Under the pieces are notes generated by a model. That model made no database searches and had not been told where the DNA came from. It saw only the letters and a list, made by a program, of their open reading frames with translations. Of a DNA stretch of 64,000 nt, positions 1 through 8,615 are shown piece by piece. The position numbers and the translations under genes were made by a program. Position 1 is the first letter of the stretch; each line of letters opens with the position of its first letter. Source of the DNA: Acidimicrobiaceae bacterium (lineage in GTDB: Bacteria; Actinomycetota; Acidimicrobiia; Acidimicrobiales; Aldehydirespiratoraceae); NCBI GenBank assembly GCA_009842325.1, contig VYFQ01000024.1, forward strand, positions 263,419 to 327,418. Direction: 5' to 3'.

Positions 1-106
1 GGGCGTGGCCCTCGAAGATGCTGGAGAGCTGTTCGTAGTCCTCACGGGTGCCGTCGGCCATGGCCGTCCAGCCCACGGTGAAGGTGTCGGCGAGTGTGTC
101 AGCCAT
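1..106 (-). CDS. N-terminal fragment, possible HD-domain phosphohydrolase-like protein
   Basis: The ATG at 106 has a strong ribosome binding site (GGAGGGG) a few bases upstream, and the frame is open to the window edge, giving about 35 residues. The short sequence, with a GWTAMADGTREDY stretch, resembles the N-terminus of small bacterial HD-domain proteins that carry an A-DGT-x-EDY stretch before the metal-binding domain. The diagnostic HD residues lie outside the window, so the family is a guess; that a gene is present is well supported by the start signal. Confidence 0.4.
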   Translation of the reverse strand, partial: MADTLADTFTVGWTAMADGTREDYEQLSSIFEGHA

Positions 107-124
107 GCAGTTCACCCCTCCTGC

Positions 125-142
125 CCGCGGACGGTACCGCGG
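125..142. terminator. Possible hairpin between the DUF3179 gene and the gene downstream
   Basis: CCGCGG at 125-130 and again at 137-142 can pair across the six-base loop ACGGTA. It lies 18 bases past the stop codon of the DUF3179 lipoprotein gene and just upstream of the next gene on the same strand. There is no U-tract, so termination is only an inference. Confidence 0.3.
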
Positions 143-159
143 CGCCACGCCGCAATCTA

Positions 160-1527
160 CTAGCCGATGATCTCGGCTTCGGGATAGAACGCGGCCGCCG
201 CGAACCAGAACGTGTCGAGATGCTCGACGGGCTCCAGCACGGTGCCGCCCGAGCCCGACGGCCGGCCCAGGATGTCGTAGGTCACCCCGGTGGTGGCGTT
301 CACGAAGCCGCCGTCGGCGCCCACGGACAGGTCCAACGGCTGCCCGTCGACCGAGCGAACGAACACACCGGTGGCGCCGACGTCGCGGCCCTCGGCGATG
401 ACCGGGCTGTCGAGAGCGCTCGCCGTACCCGGCTCGTAGAGGGCAACTAGGTCGCGGCCGGCGAAGCTGAACTGCACGACCCGGCGCTCGGCCAGCGCGT
501 CGTAGGGAATGACCGCCCCCTCTCCGCCGTGCCGCAGCGCCAACACCCTGGTCATCGGTTCGAGCCGATCATCGATGGAACCGCTGAACAGGAAAGGTCG
601 GCTGCTGGAGTCGTAGAACTCGTAGGGGTTCTGCCCGTAGGACCTGGCGTAGCCGGTGTCGACGCTCAGCACGTGGCCCTGCGGGTGGGTCGCCAGGAAG
701 CTCTCGTACGACACCGTCTGCACCGGGATGAAGTCGAGCTCGGTGCCGGTGAGATGGCCGACCACGGCCTGGCCGGTGTAGTGCGACCACAGGCTCTCGG
801 TCTGGCGGTCGTACATCACCAGCGCGGAGTTGAACAGCTCGCCCGACGTGCCGAAGTCGAGGATGCGATCCCCTACCCGCCGATCGTAGGCGACCGCGGA
901 GTTGCACAGCGGGCAGTACGACACGGTCACCGGCACCCCTCCGACGGTGCCGTTCACGAGCTCGTGCCAGGTCATGATCCGCAGCGGGTAGGCCCGGGCG
1001 TCGCCGTTGATCTCCAGCGCGAGCACCGGCTCCACCCCCGCCAGCCAGTCCACCTCGCCTGCCGGCTCGAAGGCGGGGTCCTCGAGCGGTGGGATCCCAT
1101 CGGGCGGCGGTCCCCCGGAGAAGATCTGCCCGAGGTCGATGAGCGGCTCGGGATGGTCGGGGTGGTTGCGGTCGCGCAGCCCGCTGGGCACATCCTCACG
1201 GGGCGTGGAGGCGATCGGCTCGAAGTCGATGACCACCGGCGACGGGTCGGCCCCCGTGCTGGACGTCGCGGTAGCCGTCTCCGGAGCCGGCTCGGGCTGT
1301 TCGTCCTCGTTGTCTGCCGGCGCGGGTGCCGCGTCCCGGTCGGACTCGGCGGATTCGGTCTGCTCAGTGCCGGCTTCCTCGGCGGAGGGCGGGGGCTGAG
1401 CACCCGTGACGGGCTCGCCGCCGTTCCCGGAAGGGGATTCAGAGCAGCCGAGGACCGCAATGACGAAGGCCGCGGTCGCCAAACCGGTCAGGGCTCTCGC
1501 TGAAACCAACCGCACCTTGCAGGTCAT
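160..1527 (-). CDS. DUF3179 family lipoprotein
   Basis: A 455-residue exported lipoprotein. Residues 1-28 form a signal peptide ending in a lipobox (VLGC, Cys28). A Pro/Glu/Ala-rich low-complexity linker runs to about residue 95, and a complete DUF3179 domain follows, with the family hallmark CPLCNSA at 205-211 and the conserved stretches ARAYPLRIMTWHE and SLWSHYTGQA. DUF3179 proteins have no established reaction; the conserved CxxC suggests a redox or metal role at the outer face of the membrane. The next genes upstream belong to the divergent side, so this is probably a single-gene unit. Family certain, function unknown. Confidence 0.85.
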   Translation of the reverse strand: MTCKVRLVSARALTGLATAAFVIAVLGCSESPSGNGGEPVTGAQPPPSAEEAGTEQTESAESDRDAAPAPADNEDEQPEPAPETATATSSTGADPSPVVIDFEPIASTPREDVPSGLRDRNHPDHPEPLIDLGQIFSGGPPPDGIPPLEDPAFEPAGEVDWLAGVEPVLALEINGDARAYPLRIMTWHELVNGTVGGVPVTVSYCPLCNSAVAYDRRVGDRILDFGTSGELFNSALVMYDRQTESLWSHYTGQAVVGHLTGTELDFIPVQTVSYESFLATHPQGHVLSVDTGYARSYGQNPYEFYDSSSRPFLFSGSIDDRLEPMTRVLALRHGGEGAVIPYDALAERRVVQFSFAGRDLVALYEPGTASALDSPVIAEGRDVGATGVFVRSVDGQPLDLSVGADGGFVNATTGVTYDILGRPSGSGGTVLEPVEHLDTFWFAAAAFYPEAEIIG

Positions 1528-1580
1528 ATCGGAGCAAACCTAACGTCCCACACACCCTGCTCTTACCAAGAGGGCGAACC

Positions 1581-2555
1581 ATGATCGATCACGCGGTTGC
1601 TCACGATCCCGACGCGGAGGCCGCTGCCGTCGTCGGCGACGGCTACGACGTGCGGGTGCTGGAACCCAGCCCGCCTGCCGTGGCCGATCCACCGTTCTGG
1701 GCCGACGACCCCGCCCATCCCAGCAGCCGGGGCGCCGGTCCCGTGGTCGCACCTCACTCAGGCGCCGACCTCACCTGGGACGACCTCATCGCCGCCCGTC
1801 CGGGCCTGGCTGACTTCGCGTCCGACCGCTGGCTGGGGGCTCGGCCGCAACTCCCAGTTCTGCCCCCCAACTACGCATCGGCGCTGTTCGACTACCACCG
1901 GCTGGCCTATTCGGTGGTGGCCGAGGCCCGATACCAATGCAACGGCAAGTTCGGGCTGCGTTACGTGCGTGGAGGCTTCGGCACACCCTTCTTCGGCGAC
2001 GACGTCCAGGTGAGGGTGGCCGGCGACCGTCTCGTGGTGCAGGAGGCCGGCCAGGCCCGGGCCGCGCCGATCACCACGCTGCGCGAGGCCGGTGAGTTCG
2101 TGGGCGTGGATCCGGGCACCACCGCTCGGGAACACGACAGCCCCGAGCTGGGCGACATCGACCGTCCACTGGACGCGCGGGTCGAGGCTGGCGAATTTCT
2201 GGGCGCCTGGTTCGGGCTGGCCACCGCCGCGCTCGAGGAACTGCGGTTCTCGCCCGGTGTGGCCGACCCCGAGCGGGTACAGCTGTGGCCCGGGCACTTC
2301 GACCCGGCCATCGCCGCCGGTGACGCGGAGTCGGGCCGCCGGGCCACCTATGGCTTCTCCCCCGGCGACCATTCCCACGATGAGCCCTACATCTACGTGG
2401 CCGCTTGGGATGACGTCGACCGGTCCGACCCGTTCTGGAACGAGGAGGACTTCAACGGCGCTTCGCTGTCCTACAGCGCGCTGTGCGCCGCCGAGGACCA
2501 TTGCGGCGCCGCGGTCGATTTCCTCAGAGACGGCTACGCCCGGCTCAGCCGCTGA
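1581..2555 (+). CDS. Conserved protein of unknown function
   Basis: A 324-residue soluble protein with no signal peptide or membrane segment. The ATG is preceded by AGAGGGCG. The most conserved-looking part is the C-terminal third, with the short blocks LWPGHFD, TYGFSPGD, HDEPYIYVAAW and FNGASLSYSAL, rich in His, Asp and aromatic residues as in a metal or ligand site. I do not recognise a named family. It is divergent from the DUF3179 gene, and its last 11 bases overlap the end of ccmH head-on inside a small palindrome (TCAGCCGCTGA). The coding frame is convincing; no function can be given. Confidence 0.7.
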   Translation: MIDHAVAHDPDAEAAAVVGDGYDVRVLEPSPPAVADPPFWADDPAHPSSRGAGPVVAPHSGADLTWDDLIAARPGLADFASDRWLGARPQLPVLPPNYASALFDYHRLAYSVVAEARYQCNGKFGLRYVRGGFGTPFFGDDVQVRVAGDRLVVQEAGQARAAPITTLREAGEFVGVDPGTTAREHDSPELGDIDRPLDARVEAGEFLGAWFGLATAALEELRFSPGVADPERVQLWPGHFDPAIAAGDAESGRRATYGFSPGDHSHDEPYIYVAAWDDVDRSDPFWNEEDFNGASLSYSALCAAEDHCGAAVDFLRDGYARLSR

Positions 2556-3921
2556 TCGCGTCTCGTAGACCTTGAGCCTCGATGAGGCGCACCAGATCGG
2601 GGGGTTGTTGCTGCAGGGCGTCGAAGGCGCTGAGATCAGTGCGGGCACCGTCGACATCGCCCTGCTGCGACCGGGCGAAGGCCCGGTAGACCAAGCCGCC
2701 GGCATGGGACCCCTCCGCAGCCAGGGCGGTGTCCAAGTATTCAACGCCTACCGCCAGCAGTTCCGGATCACCGCTGCGAACCAGCAGCCAGCCCCGACTG
2801 GCCAGTACGTCGGGGTCGTTGGGGCGGGACTCGAGGACCCAGTCGAGGAACTGCACGGCATCGAGCAGATCGCCCCGCGCCGCTAAGGCCTCCGCGGCGA
2901 CCAGAGCGTCGTCCACGCCAAGCGCAGTCTCTCCGAAGGCGGGGCGCTCCTCGATGGCTGCCAAACCGTCAACGACCTGCAGCACGGCCGCGTGGCGGGT
3001 CTCCGTCACCCGCTCCCGCACCCTGGCCTGAGTCAGCAGTTCCTCGGCGTAAGGGGGCGGGTCGAGAGAGTCGAACACGGCCAGCTCCGACGCCGCGCCG
3101 GATCCGTCCCCCTGGTCCAGAGCCACGATGGCCCGGAAGAGCCGGGCGTCGGGGTAGGCGGGGTCCACCGCAATCGCGTCGTCGAGATACTCCACCGCCG
3201 TGTCCAGATCGCCGCGGCGGGATGTGAGCCAGCCCCGGTACGTGAGAGCCTCGGCGCTGGAGGGCTGGAGTTCGAGTGCCTCGTCGTAGGCGGTGATGGC
3301 TCCCTCCATGTCGCCTTCGCCCAACCGCCTCTGGGCCTCGAAGATCAGCTCGCGGGTAGTGACCCGTATCTCGCCGGTGATGGAGCCGTCGGTGCCGCGG
3401 CTGCCCGACGAACGGGCCACCAGCAGGCCCGCCGCGCCGGCCACGACCACCACGGCGACCGTCCACACCGCCGCGTTGCGCCAGCGCCGCCGCCGCACCG
3501 CCATCGGCGGCTGGGGCGTGTCCTGGGCCGAACGCCGGTCGGATCGCAGCATCACCACCACCACGGCCGCGATGCCGCCGCCAGCGAGCAGCGGAAGGAT
3601 CCACACCAGGCCGGTGATGCCCGACCCCGAGGGGTTGTAATCGATGTCGACGTCGTAGGCCGCCACCAGCTGGTCCCGGATGAAGGCGTCACTGCGGCCC
3701 TCATCCACCCACACTGCGATCTGTCGCCGGATCTCACGGGCCACCGGCACGTCGCTCTCGGCCACCGACTGGCCGGCGCACACGGGACAGGCGAAGTCCT
3801 CGGCCAGAACTCGGACCCGGTCGGCGTTGGTCTTGGGAGGGCCCTCGTCCAGCGCGCCGTACAGGAACGCCCCCGCGGCAACCACAACGGCCGCGATCCA
3901 GCTTGCGGCTCGCCAACTCAT
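2545..3921 (-). CDS. ccmH: Cytochrome c biogenesis protein CcmH fused to CcmI-like TPR domain
   Basis: 458 residues. A transmembrane helix at about 7-22 is followed by the CcmH domain with its redox pair CPVC (Cys45/Cys48, in FACPVCAGQS), which reduces and presents apocytochrome c CxxCH sites. Two more transmembrane helices lie near 101-122 and 150-170. The rest, about 200-458, is a TPR-repeat region equivalent to CcmI, which holds apocytochromes. The architecture is therefore a CcmH-CcmI fusion. It is the last gene of the ccm operon, its ATG overlaps the ccmG stop by four bases, and its 3' end overlaps the convergent gene at 1581. Confidence 0.88.
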   Translation of the reverse strand: MSWRAASWIAAVVVAAGAFLYGALDEGPPKTNADRVRVLAEDFACPVCAGQSVAESDVPVAREIRRQIAVWVDEGRSDAFIRDQLVAAYDVDIDYNPSGSGITGLVWILPLLAGGGIAAVVVVMLRSDRRSAQDTPQPPMAVRRRRWRNAAVWTVAVVVVAGAAGLLVARSSGSRGTDGSITGEIRVTTRELIFEAQRRLGEGDMEGAITAYDEALELQPSSAEALTYRGWLTSRRGDLDTAVEYLDDAIAVDPAYPDARLFRAIVALDQGDGSGAASELAVFDSLDPPPYAEELLTQARVRERVTETRHAAVLQVVDGLAAIEERPAFGETALGVDDALVAAEALAARGDLLDAVQFLDWVLESRPNDPDVLASRGWLLVRSGDPELLAVGVEYLDTALAAEGSHAGGLVYRAFARSQQGDVDGARTDLSAFDALQQQPPDLVRLIEAQGLRDAISG

Positions 3922-4469
3922 GGTGCCGCGGAGAGCCGAGCGATCACGTCATCGATGCCGTCAGCAGTGACCCCGCCCAACTGCTTCCACACCACCACCC
4001 CCGAGGGAGCCACGAGGTAGGACTCGGGCACACCGGTCACGCCGTAGGCGACGGCCGCCTCGCGAGCGCCGGTGGCCACCACGGGCCAATCGCCGCCATG
4101 TGCTGAGAAGAACTCCCGCACGTTCTCGACGGTGTCGTCGAACACCACCGACACGATCCGGGCGTCGCCGGCCGCCGAGTGGCGCTTGTCGAATTCGACG
4201 AGTTCGGGGTGCTCCATGATGCAAGGCACGCAAGTGCTCTGGAAGAAGTTGACGACAACCCACCGTCCACGCCAGTCGTCGAGATCGAAGGTCTCGCCCG
4301 CCACCGTCATCCCGACGACAGGGGGCGCCAGTCCTCCCAGGATGGGGCTGGAGGCCCTGCGATCGAGGGCAGAGTCCCGGGTGGCCAGCACCACTACGAG
4401 CAGGGCGGCGACGACGGCAACCGGCAGCGCGATCCACAGCGACCGTCGGCGCCGGCCACCGCTGTTCAT
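3918..4469 (-). CDS. ccmG: CcmG/DsbE-type thiol:disulfide oxidoreductase
   Basis: 183 residues: an Arg-rich N-terminus, one membrane anchor at about 11-30, then an extracytoplasmic thioredoxin fold with the active site CVPC (Cys80/Cys83) in the NFFQSTCVPC context typical of TlpA/CcmG. It keeps CcmH or the apocytochrome reduced for haem attachment. An open frame extends further upstream, but the ATG at 4469 is chosen because it overlaps the ccmF stop as ATGA and leaves the membrane anchor near the N-terminus. It overlaps ccmH by four bases. Confidence 0.88.
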   Translation of the reverse strand: MNSGGRRRRSLWIALPVAVVAALLVVVLATRDSALDRRASSPILGGLAPPVVGMTVAGETFDLDDWRGRWVVVNFFQSTCVPCIMEHPELVEFDKRHSAAGDARIVSVVFDDTVENVREFFSAHGGDWPVVATGAREAAVAYGVTGVPESYLVAPSGVVVWKQLGGVTADGIDDVIARLSAAP

Positions 4470-6430
4470 GCCGGCGCCTCCACCGCGGCGGCCTCGGTGG
4501 GTTGGCGGCGCCCCGATCGCGAGGGCACGAGCGACAGGGCCGTCCCGAGAGCCATCACGATTCCACCCAGCCACAGCCACACCACCAGCGGCTGCACCGT
4601 CACCCGCAGGATCACCCGGTCCGCGCCGGCCTCCTCAGGGAACTGCAGCACCGCCAGCGCGACGTCGTCGCGCAGGGTGGACCGCACCGACGGGATCCCG
4701 ATGGTCTGGGACGCGAACGGGTAGGTGGCGATGGCCGGCCCGTACGTCTTGGCGTCGTCGACGCGCACGAAGGCCACCCGCTCGGTGCGGTTCTCATGGG
4801 CCACGACCGCCGATCCCACGTAGACCACCTCGTGTCCCGCGAACGATGCCGGCTGACCGGCCTCGAGATCGAACTCGGCCTGGCGCACATAGGACTGGCT
4901 GGCCGCGAAGGCCACCGCCACCAGAACTACGCCCAGGTGCACGATCATGCCGCCGTTGGTGCGCCCCACCAGGCCGCGCCAGCGGTGGCGGCGCACGGCC
5001 AGAAGGATCTGGCGCAGCGCGGCGCCGCCCGCGAAGCCGCCCAGGCCGAACGCCAGCAGAGCGGCCCATCCCCGGGCCCCCGCCACTACCGACAACACCA
5101 GTGCCGCGGCCGCGATCCACATCGGCACCATCAGCCTCCGGCTCAACAGCTCCGTCGGCGGGCGTCGCCCCTCCCCGCCCCAGGGCAGCATCGGCGCCAC
5201 CGCCATGAGGAACAACAGCGCGAAGCCGATGGGCCGCGTCATCCGGTCGAAATACGGGTTGCCCACCGAGATGGTGCGACCGTCGAAGGCCTCCACCAGC
5301 AGCGGGAACACCGTGCCGAGCAGCACCACGAAGGCGAACGCAGCGAACAGGGCGTTGTTGGCCAGGAACGCTCCCTCACGCGATACCGGCGTCGCGATCC
5401 GGCCCGGTGTGCGCAGTTGGTCGCCCCGCCAGGCGATGAGGGCCAGCGAAACGGCCACGATGACCGCGAAGAAGCCGAGGATGGCCGGACCGATGCCCGA
5501 CTCGGTGAAGGAGTGAACCGAGGCGATCACCCCCGAGCGGGTGAGGAAGGTCCCGAGGATCGTGAGCGAGAAGGTGGCGATCACCAGCGAGAGGTTCCAG
5601 ACCCGCAGCATCCCCCGCCGCTCCTGAACCATCACCGAGTGCAGGTACGCCGTGCCGGTAAGCCAGGGCAGGAACGAGGCGTTCTCCACCGGATCCCAGG
5701 CCCAGTACCCGCCCCAGCCCAGGGTCTCGTAGCTCCACCAGGCGCCGAGCACGATGCCGAACGTCAAGAAGCCCCAGGCGGCCACGGTCCAGCGCCGCGT
5801 GGCGGCCAGCCATCCCTCCCCGAGCCGCCCGGTGGCCAGCGCGGCCACCGCGAAGGCGAAGGGCACGGTGAACCCGACGTAGCCGAGGTACAGGATCGGC
5901 GGGTGGAACGCCATGAGGATGTGGTTCTGAAGCAGTGGGTTGGGGCCGGGGCCGTCGTAACCGGGCGGTACTTCGACGGCGATGAAGGGATCGGCCGGGC
6001 CGACCATGAGCGCGTAGAAGAAGGCGCTGACCGCGAACATCACCAGCATCGCCCACGCCAGCATCGGATCGTCGCCCCGGGCGCGGAACTTCACCGCCAC
6101 AGCCACCGCATAGCCGCACAGCACCAGCGCCCACAGCAGGATCGACCCCTCCAGCGCCGACCACAGGGTGGCCACGTTAAAAACGGGCGGGGTTGTGGAC
6201 GAGCCGTTGTCGGCTACGAACTTCACGGTGAAGTCCCGGGTGATGAGGGCCCGTTCCATCACCACCACCGCCATCACCGCGGCGGCGGCCATACCGAAAG
6301 TGAGCTGGCGGGCGTAGCGGCCCCAGGACCGCAGGTGACCGGTGAGGCCCAACCCGGTGACTACAAGGCCCATCAGGGCCGCGCCCAGCCCCGCGGCGAC
6401 GGCCGCCGAGCCGAGCGCTGCGTTGCTCAC
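4466..6430 (-). CDS. ccmF: Cytochrome c-type biogenesis protein CcmF (haem lyase core)
   Basis: 654 residues with about fourteen to fifteen hydrophobic segments, the usual size for CcmF. The haem-handling tryptophan-rich motif WGGYWAWDPVENASF lies at 239-253, and the conserved HPPILYLGYVGF block, whose His is a likely haem ligand, at about 176-187. A large extracytoplasmic loop precedes the last helix. CcmF takes haem from CcmE and ligates it to apocytochrome c together with CcmH. It starts 25 bases after the ccmE stop, the only junction in the operon without an overlap. Confidence 0.95.
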   Translation of the reverse strand: MSNAALGSAAVAAGLGAALMGLVVTGLGLTGHLRSWGRYARQLTFGMAAAAVMAVVVMERALITRDFTVKFVADNGSSTTPPVFNVATLWSALEGSILLWALVLCGYAVAVAVKFRARGDDPMLAWAMLVMFAVSAFFYALMVGPADPFIAVEVPPGYDGPGPNPLLQNHILMAFHPPILYLGYVGFTVPFAFAVAALATGRLGEGWLAATRRWTVAAWGFLTFGIVLGAWWSYETLGWGGYWAWDPVENASFLPWLTGTAYLHSVMVQERRGMLRVWNLSLVIATFSLTILGTFLTRSGVIASVHSFTESGIGPAILGFFAVIVAVSLALIAWRGDQLRTPGRIATPVSREGAFLANNALFAAFAFVVLLGTVFPLLVEAFDGRTISVGNPYFDRMTRPIGFALLFLMAVAPMLPWGGEGRRPPTELLSRRLMVPMWIAAAALVLSVVAGARGWAALLAFGLGGFAGGAALRQILLAVRRHRWRGLVGRTNGGMIVHLGVVLVAVAFAASQSYVRQAEFDLEAGQPASFAGHEVVYVGSAVVAHENRTERVAFVRVDDAKTYGPAIATYPFASQTIGIPSVRSTLRDDVALAVLQFPEEAGADRVILRVTVQPLVVWLWLGGIVMALGTALSLVPSRSGRRQPTEAAAVEAPA

Positions 6431-6455
6431 GGTCCTGGGGTCGGGCGGATCCGGA

Positions 6456-7022
6456 TCACGGCAGCGAGAAGACGCCCTCGTCGGCTTCGACGATGCGCTC
6501 GTCGTAGTCGTCGCGGTTGCGGTAGTCGTTGTCGTGCTTCACCAGCATCCGGTCCGACGCGAAGTGCCAGCCGTCCTTAGCGACCGCCGGGTCCGGGCCG
6601 GAGCCTTGCTGCCAGGCCCCTTCGAGCACTACCGGCACGCCGGGCTGGAACAGTTCGGGCGGATCACCGGTGTGGACCACATCCACCACCTCGCCGTTGA
6701 AGCCGACGGCGAAGACCAGCACCGGCCGGTCGTCCCAGAAGGCATGCACCGGATGGTCCAATGGTGTCCCCTGCAGACGGAAGCGCTGCGAGGCCAGCTC
6801 ATCGCGCCGCTCGACTGCCTCGTCGGCGTTGTAGAAGAACAGCGCGGCGTCACCGAGCAGGTTCGACACCAGCAACGCCACTCCTCCGACCACGACCACG
6901 GTTACCAAAGCCGCGATCAAACGCCGAGTCCGGGCGGGGCGTCGAACAGGCCTCGGGGTGAGCGGCGAGAGTTCCGAGAGTTCCGTGCCCACGACGTCTT
7001 CCTTGTCATCCATCGCTCTCAC
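6456..7022 (-). CDS. ccmE: Haem chaperone CcmE
   Basis: 188 residues: a cytoplasmic N-terminus of about 34, one membrane anchor at 35-56, then the OB-fold haem chaperone domain. The covalent haem site is of the proteobacterial HxxxY type: His163 and Tyr167 in VKHDNDY, rather than the CxxxY variant known from some archaea and Gram-positives. The GTG at 7022 overlaps the ccmD stop as GTGA and is preferred; an ATG nine bases further in is an alternative. It receives haem from CcmC/CcmD and passes it to CcmF. Confidence 0.9.
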   Translation of the reverse strand: MRAMDDKEDVVGTELSELSPLTPRPVRRPARTRRLIAALVTVVVVGGVALLVSNLLGDAALFFYNADEAVERRDELASQRFRLQGTPLDHPVHAFWDDRPVLVFAVGFNGEVVDVVHTGDPPELFQPGVPVVLEGAWQQGSGPDPAVAKDGWHFASDRMLVKHDNDYRNRDDYDERIVEADEGVFSLP

Positions 7023-7147
7023 TCGCCGTCCTCGCCGCGGGCCCGCCGCAGCAGCCGCCGGCCGCGCACGACCAGGCTGGCCGCGTAGATGCCGACTGCG
7101 GCGAGTGTGACGCCCCAGGCGCCGAGCACGTAGCCGGCCTGGCTCAT
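7019..7147 (-). CDS. ccmD: CcmD-like small membrane protein
   Basis: A 42-residue protein that is easy to miss: one transmembrane helix (about residues 5-27, YVLGAWGVTLAAVGIYAASL) followed by a strongly basic tail (RGRRLLRRARG). Size, topology and position between ccmC and ccmE match CcmD, which helps release holo-CcmE from the CcmABC complex. Both ends are coupled: its ATG overlaps the ccmC stop and its stop overlaps the ccmE GTG, each by four bases. Confidence 0.8.
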   Translation of the reverse strand: MSQAGYVLGAWGVTLAAVGIYAASLVVRGRRLLRRARGEDGE

Positions 7148-7923
7148 CGGCCGGCCTCGGCTCGCCGGGCCGCCATCGCCTCGTGGAGTTCGCGGGCCTG
7201 GATTTGCCGCTCCAGCCATCCGATGCGGAAGCGGTGCACCATCATCCAGCAGATGGCCATGGCGGCCACGACGAAGGCCAGGAACAGGGTGAACAGCGTG
7301 AGGTCCTCGAGCTTGCCTTCGGTGAGCGAGGACTGCTGGTGCAGGGTGCGGTTGGCCCACCAGTTCACCGACCGGTTGACGATCGGCAGGTTGACCGCGC
7401 CTATCAGCCCCACCACCGCGGCCCGGGTGGCCACCGAGGTGGCGTCGCCGCCGAGCGCCCGTATTGACAGGTACCCCACCATCACCAGGAACAGGATGAG
7501 GCTGGTGACGAGACGTACGTCCCCCCACTCCCAGTAGGTGCCCCATGTGGGACGGCCCCAGAGCATGCCGGTGACCAGCATCAGACCGCAGAGCAGGACG
7601 CCGACCTCGGCGGCGGCGTGGGCGGTGACGTCCCACCACACCGACTTGCGCCACAGCCACATCACCGAGCCGACCGCGGTCAAGCCGAAGGCGACGTAGG
7701 CCCCGAGAGCCGACGGAACGTGCACGAAGATGATGCGCACCGTGTCGCCCTGGACGTCGTCGGCCGGGACGGCCAGAAGCCCCAGCGCAGCCACCGTGGC
7801 CAAGCCGATCAGGGTGACCAGCCCCAGCCAGAACGTGAAGCGCGAACCGGTGCGAGCGGGGCCGCCGAGATAGGAGGCGACCTGCGGCTCGGAGGGCGAG
7901 GCCGACGATTCCACCGGCGTCAT
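7144..7923 (-). CDS. ccmC: Haem exporter/handling protein CcmC
   Basis: 259 residues with six predicted membrane helices. The family's tryptophan-rich haem loop is present at about 127-137 but reads WGTYWEWGDVR, with an extra Gly compared with the usual WGxWWxWDxR. His residues suited to axial haem ligation lie in the preceding VHVPSA block (about 68) and in the loop before the last helices. CcmC loads haem onto CcmE. The ATG at 7923 overlaps the ccmB stop as ATGA; upstream in-frame starts would only add sequence antisense-like in character. Confidence 0.9.
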   Translation of the reverse strand: MTPVESSASPSEPQVASYLGGPARTGSRFTFWLGLVTLIGLATVAALGLLAVPADDVQGDTVRIIFVHVPSALGAYVAFGLTAVGSVMWLWRKSVWWDVTAHAAAEVGVLLCGLMLVTGMLWGRPTWGTYWEWGDVRLVTSLILFLVMVGYLSIRALGGDATSVATRAAVVGLIGAVNLPIVNRSVNWWANRTLHQQSSLTEGKLEDLTLFTLFLAFVVAAMAICWMMVHRFRIGWLERQIQARELHEAMAARRAEAGR

Positions 7924-8615
7924 GCTTCCTCCAGCAGCGGGCCGTAGACGACTGCACCCACCAGGGCGTTCACCGCCGCGAAGCCCGCCAGCAGGCCCAC
8001 CCAGGACCACCCCTCCACCGCGACGGTGCCGAACCCGTCGGCGAAGGCGCGGGTGGCCGCGATCAGCACCGGCGCCGACACCGGCAGCAGCAGGATCGGG
8101 AGGACCGTCTGATGGGCTCGGACTCCTGCTACCACAGCACCGAGCAGGCTACCGGCGGCGGCCAGGCCCACCGTCGCCGCTACGCAGGTAGCGGCGACCA
8201 GCGGCACCGACTCGACCTCCGCGTCGTACAGCAGCACAACGCCCGGAACCAGCAGCACCTCCACCACCAGCAGCTGCACCGCCACCGCCGCGGCCTTTCC
8301 CACGAAAGCGGCCGCAGGGGCCATCCCGCTGAGCAGCAGCACCCGGCGGGCTCCGTCGGCGGACTCCACCGCCGCGGACCGCTGCACCGCCACGACGGTG
8401 ACGAACAGCACCGTCATCCACAGCAGGCCCGGCGTGGCCAAACGCAGCGTGGGCCGGTTGGCGTCGAGGGCGAACCCGAACAGCACGAGCACAAGAAGCG
8501 CGAAGGGCAGGACCTGGCCCAGCGTGGTGCGGGCCCGCCATTCGATGCGCAGGTCCTTGGCCGCCACCAGCCGGGCATCCCCGACGAAGCCTCCCAGCCC
8601 GGTCCAGGCGCTCAC
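7920..8615 (-). CDS. ccmB: Haem ABC exporter membrane subunit CcmB
   Basis: 231 residues with six hydrophobic segments. The N-terminal stretch AAKDLRIEWRARTTL is the typical CcmB start, just before the first helix. It is the permease partner of CcmA in the complex that releases haem-loaded CcmE from CcmC/CcmD. It overlaps ccmA by four bases at its start and ccmC by four at its end, so translation of A, B and C is probably coupled. Confidence 0.9.
   Translation of the reverse strand: MSAWTGLGGFVGDARLVAAKDLRIEWRARTTLGQVLPFALLVLVLFGFALDANRPTLRLATPGLLWMTVLFVTVVAVQRSAAVESADGARRVLLLSGMAPAAAFVGKAAAVAVQLLVVEVLLVPGVVLLYDAEVESVPLVAATCVAATVGLAAAGSLLGAVVAGVRAHQTVLPILLLPVSAPVLIAATRAFADGFGTVAVEGWSWVGLLAGFAAVNALVGAVVYGPLLEEA

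Noticed and set aside
4502..6580. A long plus-strand open frame opposite ccmF and ccmG
   Set aside because: Its composition is Arg/His/Gln-rich without domains, and it runs across several well-identified genes; it is a by-product of high GC content.
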